Shown: one piece after another, positions 32,309 through 42,659 of the stretch
Position numbering within the stretch: position 1 is the stretch's first letter
Layout of the letters: each line of letters opens with the position of its first letter
Translations under genes and position numbers: made by a program
Assembly: GCA_037367405.1 (NCBI GenBank)
Contig: JAZKJV010000152.1
Span: 248,001-312,000, forward strand
From: Ottelia alismoides
Lineage: Eukaryota; Streptophyta; Magnoliopsida; Alismatales; Hydrocharitaceae
Length of the DNA: 64,000 nucleotides
Reading direction: 5' to 3'
Notes under the pieces: generated by a model
Told to the model about the DNA's origin: nothing
The model's input: the letters and a program-made list of their open reading frames with translations, nothing else
Databases searched by the model: none

Positions 32309-35300
32309 TCAGCTTCCACGACGAGGCGAGAAGAGGCGGCGGGGCGACAACATGTTGATGTGCCTCGGAGATGCGAGGCCGTCGATGGTCCGGTAGTCGG
32401 AGAGGAGAAAGCCCTCTCTGTCCGCCCGATTCCGGTCGACCATCGCCCCGTTGAACGTGCCGCACTTGACCAGCTTTCCCAGCCAGCTGGCTCTCTTGTG
32501 ATGCTGCCGGTGGTCCGCGCTGCCGGTGATCCGCGCGCTGAGGTATTCCCTCACCGCCTCGACGCTCTGCTCCACCACTTCCATCGGCGGGGTCACCAGA
32601 GGGTTCCCCTGGGCGTGGAGCTTGCGGAGGTTGACGAGGCAGCCGAGCGAGTCGGGGAGGGCGGTGATCGAGTTGTAGCTTATGTCGAGATCTGTGAGGG
32701 CGGGGAGGAGACCCAAAGAGTAGGGGAGCGCGTTCAGGTACTGGAAGTTCTGGCTGACGTTGAGGACCTGGAGGTTCGTCAGGTTCTCGAGGTCGTCCGG
32801 GAGGGAGCGGAGGCAGTTGAGGCGGGCGTCGAGCACGCGGAGCGACGTCATGTGGGAGGTCGAGGATGGGAGGAGCGCCAGCTTGTTGGAGTTGACGCTG
32901 AGCTTCTGGAGGCGTGGGAGGTCGAATCCCATGGTATCCGGGAGCTTCGCGAGCTTGTTGAAGTTCGCGATCAGCTCCTCCAGTGCACTGCATTGCACAG
33001 TCAAAGAGATCAGAATTCCGTGGAGAAAGTTATGATTATTGGATGACTACTGTTCAGAGGATTGTAGCTGACTCACCGGCAATCCTCGATCGCTCTGGGG
33101 AGTGACTCGAGGAGGTTACCGGAGACGTTGAGGACCTTGAGCTTCACCATGCAGCCCAAGGAGTTGGGCAGGCTTTTGATCTGGTTGGAGTGCACGTCGA
33201 GCACCTCCACGTGCAGTAACGGGCGATCATCGACTCCGGGAGGCTCTGTGTAAAAAAATTACGATCTGAAATCGCGACTTTGCATCCACGGTACCATAAA
33301 AAAGGATCAACGATTACGAAAAAGTCAATGCTGTGATTAAATCCTTCCGTAAAAATCCAATTTGTTAAACAAAAATTGGAAAGTAGACATACGATATACA
33401 AATTAAAGTTATGGTCCATATTTGATAAAAGTCAACTCGCATTAAGTTAAGGTTGGAGAATAAACTCTTTAGGTACCGTTTGGCAAAGGGTTAAACTCGC
33501 CTTCCAGGAGTTTACCCCCTTAACCCACCCTCCCTCTCTCTCATGTGGCCCCACTTTATTCTTTTTTAAAAAAATTAAATAAATCAATTTTACATCAGCA
33601 ATCCTATCAAAAAATAATATATTATACCATCATATCATATAAAAATTATAAATTGCTCCACTTTTACTCACTTTTTCAAACTTCAATACAATCACATCAC
33701 AATAACTACTCACTTTTTCAAACTTCCATACAATCATATCACAACATACCCACTTCTAACCCACCCTCAGTTTAATTCTTTATCCAAACACCAAAACTCA
33801 AAAACGGGTTACATCCTACCAGTTTAACCCGCCTTAACCCGCTAACCAAACGCACCCTTAGGGTTCGTTCGGTTCGGGGATAAGCAGGAATAAGGATGGG
33901 GAATAAGGAGAATAAGGGTATATTCTTTGTTCGACTGGAGGATAGGAATAAAGAGAATAAGGTGAAATAAAGATAAGTAAGGTGAGATAAAGATAGGAAT
34001 AAAAAGTGAAATAAGATGGAGTAATGAGGAATAGTCATACCACTGAGAACCGTGTCAGGAGGAGAATTGACCCCTTATTCCATGGTTTATTCTCCAATCA
34101 AACAGGACCTTAGGATTTTTCTAATCTGGAAGTTCTATCGTGTACTTTCGGTTTGTACTTTAAGCATCAGATTTGAAGTTTTCCGATATTACCCCTCCAG
34201 TTTTGTCAGATGTTAATTCTCATATATTAGGAGCTATTTAGATTATATTTGTGTGTTTTTCAAAAGTAAATAAATTGCCATATATCCATGCCTGATTGGT
34301 TAAAGCATCCAATCCCAACGAGAGGAGGCCGCTGGCCCACTCGAGCCAGGCGGTCGTATCAGGAAAAAAGGCGCATGCCTAGACGGGGGTTGAACGAAAG
34401 AACTCGCGGCCTCCACTTGACTTCACATGTTGCATGAACCAACTAGTTCGATCTATGTCCGAGGACCCTTGCAAGTTCCCCTTCTAAACAACATTGCAAA
34501 GTGCAGGTTTCATCCATTAAGAAGGCCGATTGCATAAATATGTGAATAATGTTTATCATTTAGCTTTCTTTTGTAAAATCAACGGAATTCAGAGATCTTG
34601 GAACTGCATCAATATTCCCTTCGTGATGAATGAAATGTTTATATTAAAAAATAGAAACAAATTATTTAGGTCCATTTCATTTAGTTTTTAATCCAACCAT
34701 ATGATAATGATACATGACGATACAAAGAAAAGAGGATTAACTTTTTATTTAAGAATAAGGCCTTGATGACCAGTGTAATTTAATTTATTATATCATACGT
34801 CGCAAAGTTACCATCTATACGTTCAATTGTGAGCTGATGGAGTATAAATTCAGGGGCACATTTGCGATTAAAAGTTTTATAGGGGTATATTTGTTATTAG
34901 GTACGTAAACTTCCGGGGTCTTTATACATAAGTAAAGGCTCCAAAAACTACGCCCGTTTTTTCGTTATGTCGAGAACAAAACACTTGAAATTTAATTATA
35001 TTCTTGCAAAATTCAAGAGAACTAACTATTTCATTTATTTACGGTAAAAAGAAATGGGATTTTTACCCGGCAGACTCTATAAATTTTGTCAATTACCTCC
35101 ACGATCTTTGAAACATCCTAATTCCACCTTCGACCCCGTAAACTTGCCAATTCTTACCCCATGAACCCTCTGATTAATATGTTTGAAGCTCATGGAGGTT
35201 CTTAGGGTAATTTATAGGGTTGATGAGGTAATTACGTTGTGCAAAAGGTCGTAGAGGTAATTTAAAAAGTTTATAAGACTGTCGAGTAAAAATCCCAAAA

Positions 35301-37452
35301 GAAATTGAGCCAATAATCGAATTCGTTATAATCAAAATTGTATTGTGTATAATGCTTGCTATAATTAAAAAAGAATAAATCCAAACAAACCAATAAAGAC
35401 AAAAGAATTCATGCACAAAAAACCATTAAAATTATTTATTATTAGAGATTTTTTACACTTATATTTGACAAGTTTTTCCCAATAATATTGCACCTCAGAC
35501 TTTTTTACGAAATTCACAACATTGTTATATTTACACTTGTGCTCCTATATTACACTAACTGACGAAAGGGAATACTGTAAATTTTGTAACAATATAAAAA
35601 CAAAAGTGAAATTGCAAAAAAAAGTTAAGAGATAAATGTTATTGAAAAACTTGAAAAGATATCAATGTAAAAAAACCCTTATTATGGGATTTTCCGTCAG
35701 GAGCGATGTTATGAAGAATGTGGAAATGGAAGGTTCCGCTGCGCGTAAAGGTTTTCTTATGGCTTTTCAGAAGGGGTAGACTGTTAACGGGGGACAGACT
35801 TGCGCGATTTGTACAGTTAGCTGACCCTGTGTGCTCACGTTGCTTGGGTGAGGTGGAAGATGCCGACCACCTTTTCTTCAGGTGTGAAAGTTCAAAGAAG
35901 GCATGGGAGCTATTTGGGAATCACACGATTTGTGTGGATGGTGTTCTTGATTTCTGGAAGTCCATTGGAGCGAACTAGATTGGCAGGGAGAGGGAGAGAT
36001 CAGGCGCTTTAGCTTTGATTTGGGCGATTTGGCTTGCCAGGAACGGTGCGATTTTCCGTCAGGAGCGATGTTATGAAGAGAACATTGTCGCTCATGCTCG
36101 ATCGTTAGCGGAGTGTTGGAGCTTGTAATTTTTCTTTATGTATCTAACCTGTTTACAGGCGTGTATCTTTTGATGATTAATGGTGAAGTTTTTGGGCGCT
36201 CATCTATACGGTGGAAGCCCTTTTTTCTTTCAAAAAAAACCTTATTATCAATATCGTACATTTTCTCCAAAACAAAAATAAACAAACAAACAAAGACTCG
36301 CTACTAGTAAAAACAAATGTCCAGGGAATTTCTTTAGAAAAATATAGAATACTGAAAAAAAGGACATGAGCATCCACACATAAAAAAGCATCCAAAATAG
36401 AAAAACTCCAAATCTTACCAACATAAAAACGTCACCCAATAAAACAAAATACCAATAAATTGGGAGAAAGTAATAAAAAGGGATTTTTTCCACCATAACC
36501 CCTAAAACCCTGTCCAATTAAACAACCGATCCTATAATCTTTGTAATTACATCACGGCCCTGATACATTACATGACGATTCATATACTCTTTCTAACTCT
36601 TGCATCATAATTGGATAGAGCTTTGTGTGTTAAATAAAGTAAAATTATTGGCGGTACGGTGTAATCGTACAAGATTTTAGGGGTCATAATGTAAAAATCC
36701 AAAAAATTTAATACGCCGATATAATACGGAGAACAGAGCAGAACCACCGATGAGAAGGCATCCAAATATATAGAAACGAACCCAATTTCAATGAAAAATA
36801 ATATATAAAATTTAAAATTAATCAGAACAAACAGTAGATAACTATTGAAAACTAATAACGTGAAAATTAAGGAAAAACTCCGACATGATTTGTTAACATA
36901 GATTATCAAGATTTCGAGGTTTTACAATAAGCAGATTCCTGCACCTGAAGTGTCGAATGGGAGACGTTAGTGGAAGGATATATCGTCGATATATCGATAT
37001 CGACATGGGATCGATATAGGCACCGATATGGCGATATATCTGGATTTTCAGACATTTTCTTCACAGTCGTCGATATGAGCGATCGGGATTTAAAAAAACT
37101 AAAATCGTGATGCTAATTTATTTAATTACTACTTACATAATCAAAAAAATCCGAAAAAAAATAAAAACAGGTGGAGATCACAAGAGCAAATCAAGGAAGA
37201 ACAAGAGGGATCCGCCGGAATCCTGACCTCCAGGTTATTGTTGGAGAGATCGAGCCGCGTGATCGCTTGGAGGTTCACGGAGGGGCTCGACAGCGTCTCG
37301 AGCGACAAGCCGCTGAGGTCGAGCCGCTTCGCCTCCTCTCCCTCCGTCCCCCACGCCGCCGCCTCGGCCGCGCTGAACCGTCGCCTCTGCTCCGCCTTCA
37401 TCGCTTTCCCTCGACCGCGACTTTTCGACTCGGAGGTCCGCCGGAGATCCAC
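32309..37452 (-). CDS. PIRL: PIRL-type (plant intracellular Ras-group) leucine-rich-repeat protein, 3 exons, frameshift in exon 2
   Basis: Minus-strand gene. Exon 1 is 37228-37452 (75 codons, [10 protein letters not shown]...LSNNNLE), exon 2 is 33077-33245 (SLPESMIAR...[11 protein letters not shown]), exon 3 is 32309-32987 ([10 protein letters not shown]... to stop). Junctions: acceptors 'ttacacag' and 'gcaatgcag', donors GTCAGG and GTGAGT. Intron 1 is 4.0 kb and full of MITEs and a LINE; intron 2 is 89 bp. The protein, about 357 residues, has a run of short 23-residue LRRs (LDLSxNxLxxLP pattern), ending in [12 protein letters not shown] and [14 protein letters not shown], as in small PIRL proteins. 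These are soluble intracellular LRR proteins, some needed for pollen development. Oddity: after SMIAR one base is missing (around 33213-33216), shifting to the [12 protein letters not shown] frame; with one extra base exon phases agree. It may be a true null or an assembly error. An alternative start is the Met at codon 18. Confidence 0.85.
33472..33857. mobile_element. Tourist-like (PIF/Harbinger) MITE 1
   Basis: In PIRL intron 1. Flanked by TTA (33469-33471 and 33858-33860); inward ends GGTACCGTTTGGCAAAGGGTT and GGGTGCGTTTGGTTAGCGGGTT. It contains an internal tandem duplication around 33663-33745 (ctcactttttcaaactt twice). TTA duplication and GTTTGG ends fit PIF/Harbinger. Confidence 0.75.
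33861..34109. mobile_element. Tourist-like MITE 2, abutting MITE 1
   Basis: Flanked by TTA (33858-33860 and 34110-34112), so it shares its left TTA with MITE 1. Inward ends GGGTTCGTTCGGTTCGG and GGTCCTGTTTGATTGGAG. It is purine-rich, with repeated 'ggaataa' and 'agataa' words, and non-coding. Confidence 0.72.
34113..35053. other. No coding feature; PIRL intron 1
   Basis: AT-rich intron sequence. 34310-34440 is a GC-richer patch without a recognised motif or tRNA fold. Confidence 0.5.
35054..35302. mobile_element. Inverted-repeat MITE with GGGATTTTTAC ends
   Basis: About 249 bp. The inward ends GGGATTTTTACCCGGCAGAC and GGGATTTTTACTCGACAGTC continue as inverted repeats for about 60 bp ('tataaa.tttt..aattacctc'). 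It lies in PIRL intron 1. Termini resemble those of the long-TIR element at 30892. Confidence 0.65.
35443..35678. mobile_element. Inverted-repeat MITE with GATTTTTTACA ends
   Basis: About 235 bp. Inward ends GATTTTTTACACTTATATTT and GTTTTTTTACATTGATATCT, both followed by 'gacaagtttttc'/'caagtttttcaat'. It lies directly beside the LINE fragment starting at 35686. PIRL intron 1. Confidence 0.6.
35686..36236 (+). mobile_element. 5'-truncated LINE (zf-RVT end) with target duplication and 30-bp 5' duplication
   Basis: Plus-strand L1-type 3' end. It encodes [30 protein letters not shown] followed by [18 protein letters not shown] (a zinc-binding zf-RVT domain), then the 3' UTR and a short poly(A) at 36230-36237. 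It is flanked by CCTTATTAT (35677-35685 and about 36239-36247). The first 30 bp (35688-35717) are an exact copy of an internal segment (36050-36079), so the 5' junction was formed by a jump on the template. It sits in PIRL intron 1 opposite to the gene. Confidence 0.85.
36481..36700. mobile_element. Inverted-repeat MITE of the GGATTTTTAC type
   Basis: About 220 bp. Inward ends GGATTTTTTCCACCATAACC and GGATTTTTACATTATGACCC, both continuing 'cctaaaa.c.tgt.c.att'. PIRL intron 1. Related wording at 26876-27135. Confidence 0.6.
36965..37095. repeat. CGATATATCG-rich segment in PIRL intron 1
   Basis: A cluster of self-complementary words (cgatatatcg, tatcgatatcga, ccgatatggcgatat), like the subterminal regions of the hAT-like elements. 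One end only; no inverted repeat or duplication found. Confidence 0.45.
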
Positions 37453-37743
37453 AGAGAGTGTGTGATAGAAACCTGCAGCTTATCATGAAGGTGTGGAGAG
37501 CGTTATGGTGTTAATTTATGGAGATTTTGAGGGGGGGGGGTGTTCGGACGTAACGGAGGTGGTGACACGTGTGTGAATATAAAAGTCAACGGACGAACAT
37601 TGCCGCTCGTGTGAAAAAAGGAGGGGTTTTCCTCTCTTTTTCCCTGTTTTCGGCGGTCAACGTTATTTTTGGTTGTGCAAATTACGGTCTTACCCCTTTC
37701 CTTTCCAATATGTCCTGCCCGAGCCACTGCTTTTAAGAAATAA

Positions 37744-37869
37744 GTGAAGTTTATCTCTCGTTCTTTTTGAATTGATATGAGAAATAACTAATGTTGTATC
37801 CATGATGGTGAAGTTTATCTCTCGTTCTTTTTGAATTGGTATGAGAAATAATTAATGTCGTATCCATGG
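37744..37869. repeat. Tandem duplication, 64-bp period
   Basis: Two copies of a 62-64-bp unit (gtgaagtttatctctcg...gtatccatg) with about 95% identity, about 300 bp upstream of the PIRL start codon. Confidence 0.8.
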
Positions 37870-37939
37870 CGTGACCATCTTATCGAAGGATTCGTAAGAG
37901 CGATGGATGTATGAAAAAGCTACTTAAATCAATCAGGTC

Positions 37940-38180
37940 GGATTAGGATGGCGCATCGAAAGAATCGGTGGTGATTGTCATTGCCCATTGTCACAATCAA
38001 TTTTAGAATCAATGGTCTTCGAAAGAGAACCATCGTTAGAATCTGCATAGTGTTGGTCGTTGAGGGTCGGGTCGGAATCCAACTCCGATCTATCGTAGTC
38101 GATGACAAGATGCACGGTAAAAACGTACTGTCTCAAGTTTGATACATGAAAGGCGTCGTATGACCTGATCAATTCCGATG
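37940..38180 (-). pseudogene. Ty3/gypsy polyprotein remnant (integrase C-terminal region)
   Basis: The minus-strand peptide YDAFHVSNLRQYV, followed by HLVIDYDRSELDSDPTL, matches the 'FHVSxLRKYV...HVIDY' signature found after the integrase core in many plant gypsy elements. Only this short piece is recognisable; no LTR, RT or RNase H is nearby. It is relic DNA upstream of the PIRL gene. Confidence 0.65.
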
Positions 38181-38769
38181 ATGGGACGATATGTTAGATT
38201 GAAGCTAGTTGGTAATTTTCTCATGTGAAGCCCCGAGTCTTGAGACTTTTGAACCTAGCAAGGGTATATTGGTAATTTCGCATAATACGTGCTAACCCTG
38301 ATAGTTTGCACAAAATACTCTTGGATACAACTACCCATTTCTTTTTTGGGTGTTTCTTTGCTTGTATGCTGTTGATCGGATCTAGCCTGGCTGGATCGGA
38401 GCGGATCCGAGTTTGTTCCGACCCGAGTTTCGCTTTCGATGTATACGTCGCGAAAGCCATCGTGAAGAACTACTAAGTAAATATAGAAATGAGTACAATG
38501 CTTCTTCTTCTTCCTCACTTAACTTTCAAGTAAATGTTATAGCATTATTAATTAATCAACAAATTATTTTGTATATTCTTATGATGTGGCACCAAAGGGT
38601 TCATTTCTCCTTTTAATCACATCACCATCATAATCATTTGTTATTATGTTTCATAGATATATTGCGTCCTCTCTTTTCTACACCAATCAAATCAAGTTTA
38701 TACGATAACTACAGTCTAGAATAGAACATAAATTTCAATGGAATATTTGCAAATCAACTCATGAACAAT

Positions 38770-38945
38770 AATATAATGGGATTTTTACACTTGTGTCCTT
38801 CCAAGTTTCTTCAAACACACTTATACCCTTTCCTTTTCTGCAATCACGCTTGTGCCACTGTATTGTTACAAAATTCACAGTAATACCATTCCGTTAATGT
38901 AATTATAGGGGCAGAAGTGTAATATTGCGTACCTTGCATACTTTC
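38770..38945. repeat. MITE-like repeat of the GGGATTTTTACAC type, one clear end
   Basis: Starts GGGATTTTTACACTTGTGTC and continues with 'cttatacccttt' and 'cttgtgccactgtattgtta' wording shared with the right half of the element at 44240-44435. The second end is degenerate. Confidence 0.45.
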
Positions 38946-39168
38946 TTCCTATTTTACTCTTTTTTTTGTAAAAATGCAGAAAATTCAAGAAAAATATAAC
39001 GAAAACAAAGCTGCATAAACATGAAGGCAAACTAATTAACATAACATATGCAAATTTTAACAATTTGTTTTCAAAAATATAAATTAATCTTGGCAATATT
39101 CTAATATTGTTAAGGCCTTTTTATGCTAGGAAATTGATCTAAAACTCTAAATTAACTCATATATATAT

Positions 39169-39535
39169 GGGTTAAATGGGGCTGCCCCTGGGGGGAGCTA
39201 ACTTGGCTCCCCGCGCCATTTTGTCCGCTTTTTTTTGAAAATTTCTTTCGTGAATATTCATCACTATATCTCTATATTATTCCATTGAAATTCCGTGTGA
39301 AACAGAGACTCCCACGGCCTCCATCCAGACAGTCATTTTTTAACGGTAACTGAATTGCTAAAAAACGGCCCTTCTGGATGGAGGCCGTAGGAGTATTCAT
39401 TTCGCGCGAACTTTTAATGACATAATATAGGGATATATTGATGAAAATCCAAGGAAGAAATTTTCGAAAAAAAATAAAAACCGAGCAAAATAGTCGGGGG
39501 AGCCAAATTAGCTCCCCCATGGGGCAGTCCCATTT

Positions 39536-39540
<5 letters not shown>
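39169..39540. mobile_element. Mutator-like MITE, copy 2
   Basis: 372-bp foldback element homologous to 28665-29034, beginning GGGTTAAATGGGGCTGCCCC. It is flanked by TATATATAT on both sides (39160-39168, 39541-39549); the right flank lies in a (TA)n run, so the duplication is less certain than in copy 1. Confidence 0.82.

Positions 39541-39569
<29 letters not shown>
39541..39569. repeat. (TA)n microsatellite
   Basis: About 14 TA units directly against the right end of the Mutator-like MITE. Confidence 0.95.
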
Positions 39570-39571
<2 letters not shown>

Positions 39572-39979
39572 TAATCGATTTATAAAGAGGGATTTATACT
39601 TTGTGATGTCCAAAATTTTGTAAAATTACTCCATGAAAATGCTGTAAAATACAATAATAATGTTACTGTAGTTTTTTTTATGGGTTATTACTATAGTTAA
39701 TACTAACAAATATTAATAAATAAACCGTGAATGAGTTGGAGACATGTCAGCTCACATGGAGAAGGCAAAAAAATAAGGGATTAAATAAAGGAGTTGGGTG
39801 GAAACGTACGGCACATAGGGATTTGACTTTGTAAACCCTAAAAAGGAACTCTGACATCACATATATCTTTACGAATCTATACGGAAATTCATACGGACGA
39901 GACATATCACATCATTCTTCATCTGGACCCACCCACTTACGGACCTAGGTATTATTATCCCTCAACTTGGTTTTATTTT

Positions 39980-41800
39980 AAAGGAATATATTTACACACA
40001 TAATTCCGAGTTGTTTCATAATTACCTCGGAATTCTCGATAATTCATAATTAACGAGAAACCTCGAATATGTGCTCCGTTCTACATCAATAATCATTCGT
40101 TATTTTAGTTCATTTACTCAAAAGGACACTTGAGTTAATCTAACTTATCCTCAATCTAACGGCTAAAATTAAACCAAAAGCGAAAAGAAAAGGAAAGAGA
40201 AAACTCTCCTCTCCTTTTTATGTTTTATATCAAGAACCTCTAAAAAATGTTATCTATAGTGATGTTTTTTTCAAATTTCGACACTAAATTAGCCATTGTT
40301 AAATATATAATGACGATATTATTCGTTGCGAAATGATTTTTCGTACTCAGAAATAACAACGAATATCATATATGTCGTTATATCATTAGCACCGGTCCAC
40401 ATAATGACGTTTATCCATTGCTATTTTTCAAACTTCTAGTTAATCGTCACTAAATTTTGAACTAAAAAATAGCGACGATTAGTTGATATTTTGAAAAATA
40501 ACAACGGATAAGCGTCGCTATGTGGACAGTTGCTAATCATATAACGACATATACGATATTCGTCGTTAGTTTCGAGTACGAAAACTCATTTCGCAACGAA
40601 TAATATTGTCGTTGTATATTTAACAACAGTTAATTTAGTGACGGATTTTGAAAAAACCGTCACTGTAACTCAATTTTATTGTAGTGAACAATCCAATACT
40701 CACACTTCTTCATTCTTTCCCTCCTCGTCTCCTCCCCCATCATCCTTTCATCTCGTAGCAACAGCCTCGACAACACTCTGACACCCCTCCTCAGCCTCCG
40801 CTCTGCCAGCAGCTCTTCGTCATCCCTTCCGACGCATCGACCTTCGTTGTCCCCCTCCCTCGCCTCCTCTCCTCCCCACTTCCAGCACCCTCCCTCCAGC
40901 GCCCTCCACCCCCTCGATTGCCCCCCTTCCAGCGCACCCCCCCCCCTTCCATCCCTTTCCACCACACCCTTCTCCACCCGTCTGCATCCCCCTTCCAGCC
41001 CCCTCATGCATCCCCGTCGACCCCCTTCCAGCCCCGTCCTTCAACCCCTCTACCGCCTCACTTCCAGCCCCCTCGTCCATCCCCTCTGTCGACCCCTTCT
41101 CTACCCCCTATGCATCCCCCTTCCAGCCTCCTCCTGCATCCTCGTCGTCCCCCTTCCGGCCCCTCCTCCACCCCCTTTCTAGCCCCCTCATCCATCCCCT
41201 ATGTCGCCCCCATTCTCCACTCACTCTGCATCCCCCTTCCATCCCCCTCCTGCATCCATGCTGCCACCCTTCCAGCCCCCTCCTCCACCCCCCTCTGCCA
41301 CCCCCTCTTGCATTCCCTCCTACATCCTCGCCGCCCCTCCTCCACTCGCTCTACAACTCGCTTCCAGCCCCCTACTGCATCCGCTCCAACCTCCTCTTCC
41401 CCTCCACCCCCTCTGCACCTTTGAATATGGGGGTCTGCTTGTTCATCTCCGAATACAATCTTCCAAACAAAGTTTTATTCTCTCCAGGAAGTGTTGGTTC
41501 AAATCAGTTTCCTGACACCAGAGGTGGGGTCCGAGGTTGCCGTCATCGACAAGGGAGATGTCGAGAAGGCTGTCTGAGTTACAGAAGATGGGGCATCTTT
41601 TGGAAATGTGATTTTGTTTGAGGTGTAAAATTGTCCAAAACAGACGGAATCCATCAAAGTTAACGGTGTAATTGGATGGAAGCCAACACGGGGGTATGAT
41701 ATGTAAGAGTTAAGCACTATGGAGGGTCATGTGTGTAATTCGTGATTATCGAGGGTTCTTGAGGTAATTACACTCAGGGTTATGGCTTTAAATATCCCAA
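39980..41800. mobile_element. Long-TIR element with C-rich core, number 2, carrying a nested CACTA element
   Basis: The left end (39980-40120) and right end (about 41640-41800, reverse complement) share 'aattacctc.agaa.tctcgataat'. The right end also resembles the ends of the 30892 element (ataaccctgag, ttaactcttaca). The core 40720-41420 is C/T-rich on plus with repeating 'cccccttccagccccctc' blocks. A CACTA element (40238-40686) sits between left end and core. The proline-rich frames are skew artefacts. End positions are approximate. Confidence 0.6.
40238..40686. mobile_element. Non-autonomous CACTA foldback element
   Basis: 449 bp, almost wholly an inverted repeat. Right end inward CACTACAATAAAATTGAG, left end CTCTA (a one-base change from CACTA), with a 3-bp duplication AAC (40235-40237 and 40687-40689). 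Its arms carry repeated 'aacgacgaatat', 'cgtcgtta' and 'agcgacg' words, the subterminal type of the CACTA superfamily. No transposase. Confidence 0.75.
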
Positions 41801-41861
41801 TTTTAAACCCATGGTCCTAATATCATGTATGGAGACCGGTTGAGCTACGTATCTAATTGCA

Positions 41862-42656
41862 TTATTTTTTTGTCTGCAAGTTTTCAAATATAATCAAACT
41901 AAGTAAGAAAATATACAAAATGAGCTAATCCGGCCATGGAATTACATTATAAGATTGAGTTAGAGAGGGCTGGGGAAGGTTGCGATAGGACCCGAGAAAA
42001 ACAAAAACTCTGGTACAACCTAAATCCCTCATTAAACGAACAATATCAACAACAAAATCCAAAGTCTTCAAGACCGGGCAATAGCTACATGAGGATCATC
42101 TTCTATTCCTTTAAACCAGATTTCCCACACAGCAATGATGGTAACTGAGAACGATCGCATTCTAACAACAGTATCAGGGCGGACTCTGATACAAGTCAGG
42201 TTATCTTGGAGCGACAAAGATGACGGTGAAGGCAAGCACATGGCAAAGCAGGCACCCAACCAAACAACAGAGGAGAAGGGATAGTTGAAGAGTAAATGAG
42301 CATGGGACTCCTGAACACCTGATGAAAGGTAGCAAGGGAAAGGAGCACATATAGCGAATTCGGTGAGTCGTTCGGTGGTGGGGAAGTGACCATGGATTGC
42401 CATGTAGAGTGTGCAGGAGAACTTAGGGGATGTACCCTTGGCCCAGACATTGGCAGCCTAGGGGACCATCTTGTCTCTGGGGCAAACAAGTTCGCAAGCA
42501 GCGATGAAGGAGAAGGGGACCACCTTGTCTTTGAGGCAAACAAGTTCGCAAGCATCAGTGAAGGAGAAGCCTGATTGCAGTATTTTGATTGTTGAAATAT
42601 CAATGAATGGCGCACATGCAGTCTTTTTGGGCCATTGTCGCCAGGAAGTTTTATAA
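41862..42656 (-). mobile_element. 5'-truncated L1-type LINE, minus strand
   Basis: On minus, the zf-RVT segment HGHFPTTERLTEF, CAPFPCYLSSGVQESHAHLLFNYPF, SSVVWLGACF (about 42250-42400) is followed by VWEIWFKG and a 3' UTR, ending near 41862 in a poly(A) tail (T-run on plus). The second Cys of the usual CPxC is missing, so the finger is degraded. Upstream (42461-42568) is an in-frame 54-bp tandem duplication. Confidence 0.72.
42461..42568. repeat. 54-bp tandem duplication
   Basis: Two copies (42461-42514, 42515-42568), about 87% identical, starting ggggaccatcttgtctc. Since 54 is a multiple of three, both strands stay open across it. Confidence 0.85.
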
Positions 42657-42659
42657 CAA

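Noticed and set aside
32285..33046. 253-residue plus-strand frame
   Set aside because: Antisense shadow of PIRL exon 3; the minus strand carries the LRR consensus.
34310..34450. Possible tRNA or SINE because of 'gggttgaacg' and a GC-rich patch
   Set aside because: No cloverleaf, no A box at the right distance, no poly(A) or flanking duplication.
40847..41515. Proline/serine-rich frames of 104-168 residues
   Set aside because: Same base-skew artefact within the C-rich core of element 2; three overlapping frames are open simultaneously.
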